Origin: Gammaproteobacteria bacterium
GTDB lineage: Bacteria; Pseudomonadota; Gammaproteobacteria; Arenicellales; Arenicellaceae
Assembly: GCA_030426005.1 (NCBI GenBank)
Contig: JAUHZM010000056.1
Coordinates: 1 to 13,152 of the forward strand
Length of the DNA stretch: 13,152 nucleotides
Direction of reading: 5' to 3'
Of the stretch, positions 7,227-13,152 are shown piece after piece (positions within the stretch are counted from its first letter, which is position 1; every line of letters starts with the position of its first letter). Under the pieces are notes generated by a model. The model was not told the DNA's origin. It saw only the letters and a list, made by a program, of their open reading frames with translations, and searched no databases. Position numbers and translations under genes: made by a program.

Positions 7227-8267
7227 ATGACAACGTCGCTAAAACTCACTGACATCTGCGATCAATTTGACCGCTTATTCCCGCAAATCGACGTGCACAC
7301 GCATCCGAGCTTGGAGGCGGTGAAAAGCGCGAGAAGTTTGCTCGAAACGGCAATCGCTTCAGACGCTTTCATACTGGATTGCATTGAGCACGAACTAGCA
7401 CTTATCGAAACATCTAAACTTGGTTCAGGCTTAATACCATTCTTTGTTCAGCCGACTACGGGAGTGCAGTTTTCCTTCGGTTATTGGTCCCCGGGTGCAT
7501 CGCCCGGTCCGCACGTCCACACGGCATGGACGCTTACCGCGGTGTGCCGCAATACGCTGAATGTTCTCACCTACGATACACAGACGGCAATTGAGTCCGG
7601 CGACCTCGTGATCAAAAAGAATATTGATGCGACACAAGGGCAGGTTGGGTTTATCCATCGCGTATGCGTGCACGAGCCGATCAATACTAGTGACCGCTGG
7701 ACGTGGACCATGCACGTAACCAGTCCCTTGGATGGTCAACCGAGCGACGAATTTCCGAGCGATCGCTTCCAGTTTGAGCAGGAACAACCTGTCATATCAG
7801 ATCACCCGTTCTCAGAAGTCGTTCGGAGCCGCCAGCGCCGGGTGCGCTTGCGTTACTTGCGTTCAATTCTGATGACCATGTCCTGCGAGCGCTCTGCAGC
7901 GTGTTTGGCAACCTGTGATCGCTTAGGTGTTAAATCACAGAATCACAATTTGCTTATCACTGAATCACCGATCAAAGCCCAGCCTTACAGCAATGCGCAA
8001 AATCGAACCTATAAATTACAAAGAACCCACGCTGACTTGATTCTTAAATGCAAGCGAACAGACACAGCCGCGACGCTACTGGTTGATACGCCCAACGGAC
8101 CCGAAGAGTTGGTCGAAATGGACCCGATCGCAGAACCAGCGCTTCAGTTTGTGTCGCAAAATTTGAGCTTTAGCGCCGACAGTTTACCCGGCGAGCTTTC
8201 GCAGCTGGAGCAGTACCAAATCAGCGAGACACTCGAGAACCTAGGAATTTACAGGAGCTACACGTGA
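7227..8267 (+). CDS. Cysteine-dioxygenase-like cupin with extra C-terminal domain
   Basis: 346 residues; the ATG at 7227 has GGAGGA just upstream and lies 34 bp after the peptide gene. Residues 1-185 match the layout of type I cysteine dioxygenase: FGYWSPGASPGPHVHTAW gives the iron ligands His96 and His98. TWTMHVTSP gives the third histidine, His163. Known members bind Fe(II) through three histidines and oxidise a thiol to a sulfinate. Free-cysteine enzymes are about 200 residues long; this one has some 150 more. The extra part holds a basic helix (VRSRQRRVRLRYLRS, 199-213) and a domain at about 255-344 that resembles the end of the next protein. The substrate may therefore be cysteines of the peptide encoded upstream rather than free cysteine; this is inference. 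The stop overlaps the next start (GTGA). Confidence 0.78.
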   Translation: MTTSLKLTDICDQFDRLFPQIDVHTHPSLEAVKSARSLLETAIASDAFILDCIEHELALIETSKLGSGLIPFFVQPTTGVQFSFGYWSPGASPGPHVHTAWTLTAVCRNTLNVLTYDTQTAIESGDLVIKKNIDATQGQVGFIHRVCVHEPINTSDRWTWTMHVTSPLDGQPSDEFPSDRFQFEQEQPVISDHPFSEVVRSRQRRVRLRYLRSILMTMSCERSAACLATCDRLGVKSQNHNLLITESPIKAQPYSNAQNRTYKLQRTHADLILKCKRTDTAATLLVDTPNGPEELVEMDPIAEPALQFVSQNLSFSADSLPGELSQLEQYQISETLENLGIYRSYT

Positions 8268-8980
8268 AAAAGATTTCAACAAAACAGAAGATGAAAGCAC
8301 TACACCATGAGTGCCCATTTTTAATCGAAAAGCTACTTAAGGAGCATATCGTCGAGACCGAGGAAGAGGCCCAGGCTTTGTTCATGGAGGTAAAGAAATA
8401 CCTTGTACTGGTACAGGTGGATCCGCAAAAATCCTGGCAGATGTACTCCTTGCGAATCGATGAGGTATGGCACCAGTTTGTACTGTTTACGCGCGAGTAT
8501 GTGGATTTTTGCAGTACTTACTTTGACGTGTACGTACATCACGTACCCAGCAACGCCCCGACTTACGAATCGGACGAAATTGACCAACCCGATGAAGCAG
8601 CCGGTGAGACACTCGAAAGCACAGCGACCCACGTCCCAACACTTGACGAATTTGCAACGCGTTACAAAGAGTTCTTTGGCGAAGACTTACCTGACCTCTG
8701 GTTGGACGACACAAGCGTCAACCTGAATCGCAGAGTAGTTAATTATCATGCTGGCGATTTGCAGGTGCGTGATGCCGAGCAAGGGATGATTGATCTGGTG
8801 CTGACGACCGGCGGAGCGGTATTAATTTCGGTAAGCGATCTTGCACGCGACGCATTAACGTTCATCGCACAAACCGGTGCCTTTTATGTTCGGGAACTAC
8901 CCGGCGGCCTCGAGGACGACGAGAAAGCCGGCCTGGTAGGAATATTGGTTGAATCGAAAGCGCTCAGGGTGGCGCCTTAA
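8264..8980 (+). CDS. GRDP-like (DUF1399-type) protein of the peptide operon
   Basis: 238 residues. The start is a GTG at 8264, overlapping the previous stop by GTGA, with AGGAG six bases upstream. Residues 66-95 (DEVWHQFVLFTREYVDFCST and on to HHVP) and 130-147 (FATRYKEFFGE to LWL) are the conserved core of glycine-rich-domain-containing-protein-like (GRDP) sequences. The biochemical role of this family is not known to me. Residues 157-236 form a second domain: strands RRVVNYHAGDLQV, GMIDLVLTTGGAVLISV, then helices ALTFIAQ and LVGILVES. This part aligns with the end of the cupin protein. Tight coupling with both neighbours says that it works with them, perhaps in recognising or presenting the peptide. 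Confidence 0.78.
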   Translation: MKKISTKQKMKALHHECPFLIEKLLKEHIVETEEEAQALFMEVKKYLVLVQVDPQKSWQMYSLRIDEVWHQFVLFTREYVDFCSTYFDVYVHHVPSNAPTYESDEIDQPDEAAGETLESTATHVPTLDEFATRYKEFFGEDLPDLWLDDTSVNLNRRVVNYHAGDLQVRDAEQGMIDLVLTTGGAVLISVSDLARDALTFIAQTGAFYVRELPGGLEDDEKAGLVGILVESKALRVAP

Positions 8981-8998
8981 AACCTTAGGAGAACCGCC

Positions 8999-10264
8999 AT
9001 GTCACGCAATAATTATGTGGTTAACGAGTCGCCGAATAAACAGCCGAAAATGACCGCGCTCGAGGCGTTTCTAAATCGGCATTGGGAGAAATCTCATGCG
9101 TTTATTCCGAATGCTTCTCAGCAATTATCCCTGCCGGAGATTGATCAGCGAGCACTGTTTGACGCAGTTGTAAGATGCACTAACGAGTACGGCCGAGGGC
9201 GCGATCAGATTGTGCGCCTGTACATAGATAATATTGAGATCAATGTGCTACGTGATAAACAACAAGCCCTCTTGCCTTGCAAAGCGGATCGCTCATTTGA
9301 GGGGTATCATGATCGGATTGTGGAAGTTACCGGCACGACCGATTACTCCCTACTCGTGACTGACTGGCACCAATTTGATCGTGATATTTGGGAGCAGATT
9401 CTTACAAGCGTTGCGGATGTCTCACAACATGTGGGGATTTCCGCCTCGAGAATCGACACCCAGTTGTTTCTGGGTACTTATCGCAGAACGCCGTTCGGCG
9501 TGCACGTTGATGCAACCAGTGCGTTTCACTTTCCGGTGATTGGCACCAAGCAAATGCGCTTTTGGTCTGATGACTATGTGCGTCATCACCCCGCAATAAA
9601 ACACGCCTGCAATTACGATGAACATATTGCCGACTCGATCCAGGTTAACGCCGAACCCGGTGATGTCATCTACTGGCCTTCGGACTACTGGCATGTTGGC
9701 GAAGGCAACGGCGAGTTATCGGTCACGTGGCGATTCGCCTATTGGCTTGCCGACGGGTTTCGTCAATACGCGAGTAATGCCGCTGCGCAACTGTTGCAAG
9801 AAATGGGCGAACGCACCACTCGTTTCTCAACCGGCTCGCACGGGGGGCATGTTGATACGTCATTAGTGGACACAATCATCAACGACCTAGCCACTCTGCC
9901 CGATCGTGCCTCATACCGTGATGGACTTGTGCGTGCGATGGCCGAGCAGATTAGCGCGTTTGGATTCTTGCGCCTGCCAGAGCCAGTGGCTCAACCGTTA
10001 AGAATTGGCAGCACCATCTATCGCAAGGCACCGTTCACATTTTTCTTAGCCGAGTTAACTAACGGGCGTGTATGCGTTGCCGTTGCAGGTTACTCATTGG
10101 TGATGCCCAATGATGCCGCTATTGCCCCCCTGCTAGACGCCTTAAACCGCCACACTGAAACAACATGGTTGAGCCTAATGCGGGTCTGTCAGTCATCGGA
10201 GCACGTACTCACGCAAATTCTTCAGCTAGGCTTGTCGAGCGGTGCGCTTAGACAGACTCATTGA
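8999..10264 (+). CDS. JmjC-type Fe(II)/2-oxoglutarate oxygenase (cupin-4/ROXY-like)
   Basis: 421 residues; AGGAGA lies six bases before the ATG, 18 bp after the previous gene. Near residues 22-35, FLNRHWEKSHAFIP resembles the start of bacterial JmjC hydroxylases such as YcfD. The double-stranded beta-helix core has FLGTYRRTPFGVHVD with His169 and Asp171 as iron ligands. GTKQMRF follows, with Lys184 a candidate 2-oxoglutarate contact. PGDVIYWPSDYWHVGE supplies the third ligand, His232. The facial triad is complete, so it should hydroxylate a protein or peptide. The C-terminal region (about 333-419) has the strand-helix order of the winged helix found at the end of ROXY enzymes. It is the last gene of the operon and ends 11 bp from the convergent next gene. 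A peptide substrate from the same operon is inferred. Confidence 0.85.
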   Translation: MSRNNYVVNESPNKQPKMTALEAFLNRHWEKSHAFIPNASQQLSLPEIDQRALFDAVVRCTNEYGRGRDQIVRLYIDNIEINVLRDKQQALLPCKADRSFEGYHDRIVEVTGTTDYSLLVTDWHQFDRDIWEQILTSVADVSQHVGISASRIDTQLFLGTYRRTPFGVHVDATSAFHFPVIGTKQMRFWSDDYVRHHPAIKHACNYDEHIADSIQVNAEPGDVIYWPSDYWHVGEGNGELSVTWRFAYWLADGFRQYASNAAAQLLQEMGERTTRFSTGSHGGHVDTSLVDTIINDLATLPDRASYRDGLVRAMAEQISAFGFLRLPEPVAQPLRIGSTIYRKAPFTFFLAELTNGRVCVAVAGYSLVMPNDAAIAPLLDALNRHTETTWLSLMRVCQSSEHVLTQILQLGLSSGALRQTH

Positions 10265-10275
10265 AGTTGATTACG

Positions 10276-11214
10276 CTAGTGACTCTCACCCAAAAAATTA
10301 AACAGCAAATCCTGCAACGAGAGACCGTAATTCTCCAACATGGCTTTATTTCCGGCGTCTTTCCAATCAGCTTGATTGCAGAAAGCCACAAATGCCGCAA
10401 AGTCTTGGACTAAATTGAACACCAAGATACGCGCCAACTGGTAGCTCAGGCTCTGTCCTTCATCAGGGCGAATGAAAGACTCACCCGACCAAAATTCTTT
10501 TATGGTTTCTTCGTTCCAGAAGTTCTGGTGTTGATCAAACATCTCGTGCGAAATCGGTGAACTGTTGTAACCTTTTAGCACCGCTTCCATGTTGACCGCG
10601 ATGCCTTCGTCCAGCCACAGCGGCAAATTCAAGTGTCGCACGAGTGCGTGTGACATTTCATGCGCAGCCACCACCTCAGTGTTCTCTATTTCGCCATGCG
10701 GAAAGATCAGATGACCGTACCCGTGATCAACAAACATACCACCGCTTAGTCCAAAGGTGCCTTCTTGTTTACCGAAGTAACTGACATAGTCGTAATAACG
10801 GTCAGCGTCTTCGAACACCATCACAGCAAACTTTCCGACGCCATCATCGAGTGCGACACCCTCCAAAAACCGGAGTAAACGCCGTCGGCTCATTTCAAGC
10901 GAACTTAACAAAGCTTTATTGAACGGCACACTCTGACAAGACAACAATATAAAATTAGCCGACTCAGAAATCGCATAGTCTTCGCCCAGGCCAGACTGCA
11001 ACGACCTCAGCCAGCTATACGCAATATTGCTCCAAAGTTCATCCTGATCCACATCTGAAAAATCACGATCCGCCTTTGAGTAAATAGCCTCCCAGTTCAT
11101 TCTGTGAAGACCATGAACTTTCTCGGATTCATCGGCTACCCACTCCAAGACTTGGCGGTTGTAGTCCGTTTTCTTTGGTGTAAACAGCGTGGATAGGAAT
11201 TTTGAAATTGCCAT
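10276..11214 (-). CDS. HExxH zinc-metalloprotease-like protein (peptidase MA/gluzincin type)
   Basis: 312 residues from the ATG at 11214 (MAISKFLS); a TTG 63 bases further up would extend it but has no support. The key motif is VVAAHEMSHALVRHLN (about 182-197): His185 and His189 as zinc ligands with Glu186 as the base. It is followed by LPLWLDEGIAVNME, where Glu203 in DEG would be the third ligand, as in the gluzincin (peptidase MA-like) group. There is no signal peptide or membrane segment, so it is probably cytosolic. The N-terminal third is helical and unrecognised. It converges with the peptide operon, ending 11 bp away, so it is not cotranscribed with it. A role in trimming the peptide is possible but unsupported. 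Confidence 0.75.
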   Translation of the reverse strand: MAISKFLSTLFTPKKTDYNRQVLEWVADESEKVHGLHRMNWEAIYSKADRDFSDVDQDELWSNIAYSWLRSLQSGLGEDYAISESANFILLSCQSVPFNKALLSSLEMSRRRLLRFLEGVALDDGVGKFAVMVFEDADRYYDYVSYFGKQEGTFGLSGGMFVDHGYGHLIFPHGEIENTEVVAAHEMSHALVRHLNLPLWLDEGIAVNMEAVLKGYNSSPISHEMFDQHQNFWNEETIKEFWSGESFIRPDEGQSLSYQLARILVFNLVQDFAAFVAFCNQADWKDAGNKAMLENYGLSLQDLLFNFLGESH

Positions 11215-11245
11215 TACGAGACTAGTAAAAATATGGTCAGAATGA

Positions 11246-11273
11246 AGAATACTCCAATCTGACCCTGATAACC
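11246..11273 (-). repeat. Short imperfect repeat, copy 1 (near the start of the HExxH gene)
   Basis: On the minus strand GGTTATCAGGGTCAGATTGG leads into AGTATTCT. About 22 of 28 positions match 11988-12016. A partial copy, with GGTTATCAGGCTCGGGCAGA on the minus strand, is at 11324-11343. The TCAGGGTCAGAT core resembles ends of REP-type or insertion-sequence remnants. Confidence 0.5.
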
Positions 11274-11360
11274 CCAAACTAAACCTATTACGTTTTAGTA
11301 TGTCCTAGTGAGATTGACTGGTTAGATCTGCCCGAGCCTGATAACCAGTTTCCTCGCTTA

Positions 11361-11843
11361 TCACAGCCGCTCTAAGTGAATACGCTGCTCACTACTGATA
11401 TTGTCTATCGATGTCACGCTCAAATCTCCGGGCGCAGTATCTGAGTTAACAGGTTCAAGATCAATGTCCACAGTCGGTGGTAGCTTGTACATTGCGCCGG
11501 TCGCGGGGTCGACAACCACCATACCAATTAACCCGCCAAGAAGAAGATTGCCCCAATACCAGCCGTCCACGGTGCTTGTTAACGTATATGTTTTAGGCGC
11601 GAGACCTTCCTTTTCAATCGAAATAACATACGATTCATTTTTAAAGTATCCGGAGGATGCTTTCAGATTAACCGTCGCGGGCGTACTGCCAGTAAATAAT
11701 TGATCTCCTGCCCGATTAGTCACGGTAAATTGCGCATCACTGGGCGCGCTTTGAATCATCACGTCGTAGGTAGATTTACTCGCAATGCTCGCGCAACTGG
11801 TTAGAAGAAAAGTGAGAGTGACCACTGAAATTAGCTTAATCAT
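11361..11843 (-). CDS. Small lipoprotein with PEGA-like domain
   Basis: 160 residues from the ATG at 11843. The signal peptide ends with the lipobox LLTSC, Cys17 being the lipidated residue. Residues 25-85 read as a PEGA-like beta domain: DVMIQSAPSDAQFTVTNRAG, then GSTPATVNL, then SYVISIEKEGL. PEGA domains are surface or periplasmic beta modules of unknown ligand. Residues 91-110 (VDGWYWGNLLLGGLIGMVVV) are glycine-rich and hydrophobic, as in similar small lipoproteins where WYWGN...GG.IG recurs. The C-terminal tail is polar. It lies between two copies of a short repeat. No partner gene is adjacent, and no Shine-Dalgarno sequence stands out. The lipoprotein call is firm; the function is open. 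Confidence 0.82.
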   Translation of the reverse strand: MIKLISVVTLTFLLTSCASIASKSTYDVMIQSAPSDAQFTVTNRAGDQLFTGSTPATVNLKASSGYFKNESYVISIEKEGLAPKTYTLTSTVDGWYWGNLLLGGLIGMVVVDPATGAMYKLPPTVDIDLEPVNSDTAPGDLSVTSIDNISSEQRIHLERL

Positions 11844-11987
11844 TATTAAAATATTTTGTTAGACGATACTTTGATTATGAGCCCGAACTCTAGCAGCTAA
11901 TGGCGATTAGTTAACTAGACCTCGGTCGGATTCTTAGCGGTATCACTCGCCGAGATACGAGAGGCGAAAATAATCAGGGGAAGATGC

Positions 11988-12016
11988 AGAATACTTTTTA
12001 TCTGAGCCTGATAGCC
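11988..12016 (-). repeat. Short imperfect repeat, copy 2 (upstream of the lipoprotein gene)
   Basis: On the minus strand GGCTATCAGGCTCAGATAAA leads into AAGTATTCT, the same order as at 11246-11273. It overlaps an inverted pair, CTGATA (12008-12013) and TATCAG (12025-12030), with a T-rich loop. The 221 bp between the lipoprotein and metallopeptidase genes hold nothing else that I can name. Confidence 0.5.
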
Positions 12017-12064
12017 TTTATTTTTATCAGACCCCGCTTAACTAAAACCCTCGGCTAGTGCGTT

Positions 12065-12823
12065 TTAACTCAAATAGTGACTCGCATTTGCGTCTAACCT
12101 GGTCTTGACAGTCTCCCAATTCGGCATAACTTGACGCATTAGCCGATAAAATTTTTCGCTATGATTGTGTTCAGCGAGGTGGGATAGCTCGTGGAGAATA
12201 ACGTAATCTATGCACTCTTTTGGAGCTTTCACCAACATCGGGTTTAGTGTAATCAACCCATTTGGAGAACAGCTTCCCCATTGAGACTTCATTTCTAAGA
12301 TTCGCATTGGGGGCTTTTCAGAGACCCACAACGCCTTTTCTAGGAGAGTATCCAATCGATTATTAAATACTTCTCGTGCCCGGATGCGATACCAATCATT
12401 CAACTGTTTTTTCACGATATCGGCATTCTTTGTTCGAACCGATACGCGTAAAACTCCTCTTAACAGCTTGACGCTAGCGACTTCGGTTGCTGATACATCA
12501 ACTTTAAGCAAGTGCTGTCTGCCCAAGTAATAATGACTTTCACCACTTACATATTTTCTTGGAGCTCGACCCGCAAGTTGTTCTCGAAAAACTTCCAATC
12601 GTTTGACTATCCAGCGCGCCTTTTTCTCAACTCCTCGCTTTACTTCTTGATCACTCGCGCTCGGCGGTGCTGAGACCTCTATTCGACAATCTGGGTGTAC
12701 TTTGATCTTCAGCCTTCTAATTGATTCAGCACGAGGCAGTCGCTGATAGTAAATTTTTTCATCACCGTATGTGACGAAGTTTGCACGAGGCAACGAGTTC
12801 TGACTAGCAGCATTAGAACTCAT
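12065..12823 (-). CDS. YgjP/SprT-like zinc metallopeptidase linked to the type I restriction locus
   Basis: 252 residues from the ATG at 12823, which overlaps the hsdR stop as ATGA. This indicates translational coupling. The N-terminal part carries the family pattern RRLKIKVHPDCRIEVSAPP (36-54). The middle has MKSQWGSCSPNGLITLNP (178-195). The zinc site is ILHELSHLAEHNHSEKF (209-225): His211 and His215 with Glu212 as catalytic residue, and His221 as third ligand. This is the YgjP (DUF45, WLM/SprT-like) fold. Genes of this family often sit next to hsdR in type I restriction-modification operons. The role there is not established, but could be turnover of the restriction subunit. Length is normal. 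Confidence 0.9.
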   Translation of the reverse strand: MSSNAASQNSLPRANFVTYGDEKIYYQRLPRAESIRRLKIKVHPDCRIEVSAPPSASDQEVKRGVEKKARWIVKRLEVFREQLAGRAPRKYVSGESHYYLGRQHLLKVDVSATEVASVKLLRGVLRVSVRTKNADIVKKQLNDWYRIRAREVFNNRLDTLLEKALWVSEKPPMRILEMKSQWGSCSPNGLITLNPMLVKAPKECIDYVILHELSHLAEHNHSEKFYRLMRQVMPNWETVKTRLDANASHYLS

Positions 12824-13152
12824 AGATCACTCAATCCTACACGCACAATTTGCACTATCATTTCAACGATTTTCTTGGCTTGATCCATGCCACCACCAAT
12901 CGATTTACATTCACCAAATATCATAGGTAAGAGTGTTTTACGAATATCGGATTCGATGTTTTGAGGGTTAATGGAGTTTTCATTTACGGATACAGTAACA
13001 CTCTCATCTACAGTAAACGCAAGCTTGACCCACTTTTCCTGTGTCTGTTCGTTGAGAATCCTGAAGGCTTCAGGTAGACATTTTTTGAATACACCAAAAT
13101 AGGCTTGCGCGTGGCGATTACCACCAAAAACGTCAGGAATATCGTCGAGCTT
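12820..13152 (-). CDS. hsdR: Type I restriction endonuclease R subunit (C-terminal 110 residues only)
   Basis: An open frame from the right edge to a TGA at 12820-12822 gives 110 residues. It begins KLDDIPDVFGGNRHAQAYFG and ends AKKIVEMIVQIVRVGLSDL. The PDVFG.N..AQAY.GVFK segment and the closing helical segment match the C-terminal helical domain of HsdR proteins, which contacts the methylase core. The helicase and nuclease domains would lie further right, outside the window. The stop overlaps the start of the metallopeptidase gene. hsdM and hsdS are not seen here and would be upstream. The call rests on the short C-terminal domain and on the typical neighbour. Confidence 0.82.
   Translation of the reverse strand, partial: KLDDIPDVFGGNRHAQAYFGVFKKCLPEAFRILNEQTQEKWVKLAFTVDESVTVSVNENSINPQNIESDIRKTLLPMIFGECKSIGGGMDQAKKIVEMIVQIVRVGLSDL

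Overview
The window looks like chromosomal DNA of a free-living, probably marine gammaproteobacterium. The clues are a ScsB/DsbD-type thiol-disulfide transporter, a Blc-type outer-membrane lipocalin, a Tat-exported M20 peptidase, a type I restriction system, and intergenic repeats of the GTCATTCTGAGCGCAGCGAAGAATCT / GTCATTGCGAGGAGCG type. This is an inference from gene content; there is no rRNA or marker gene to fix the taxonomy.

Layout. 1-1489 (-): a DsbD/ScsB-like transporter, running off the left edge. 1490-1851: non-coding, with two kinds of dispersed repeat. 1852-2391 (-): a Blc-like lipocalin lipoprotein. 2437-3922 (-): an exported M20-family peptidase broken by an out-of-frame deletion. 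3923-4248: non-coding, with more repeats. 4249-4650 (-): a small membrane-anchored protein of unknown role. 4837-5604 (+): a membrane-anchored alpha/beta hydrolase. 5637-6245 (-): a uracil-DNA-glycosylase-fold protein.

6683-10264 (+): the most interesting part, a compact four-gene operon. Every gene has a good ribosome binding site and the gaps are 34, -4 and 18 bp. Gene 1 encodes a 169-residue peptide with an acidic leader-like region of about 115 residues. It ends in five exact CQSVC units (ten cysteines in 35 residues), then a basic tail. Gene 2 is a cysteine-dioxygenase-like cupin with an extra C-terminal domain. Gene 3 is a GRDP-like (DUF1399-type) protein. Gene 4 is a JmjC-type Fe(II)/2-oxoglutarate oxygenase. 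The C-terminal ends of genes 2 and 3 align to each other, and the end of gene 4 has a compatible layout resembling a winged helix. I read this as a candidate ribosomally made, post-translationally modified peptide (RiPP) pathway in which two iron oxygenases act on a repeated cysteine core. I do not recognise it as a named class.

10276-11214 (-): a cytosolic HExxH zinc-protease-like protein, convergent with the operon. 11361-11843 (-): a PEGA-like lipoprotein, bracketed by two copies of a short imperfect repeat. 12065-13152 (-): the 3' end of hsdR (type I restriction endonuclease), with a YgjP/SprT-type metallopeptidase gene overlapping it by ATGA. This is the edge of a restriction-modification locus that continues to the right.
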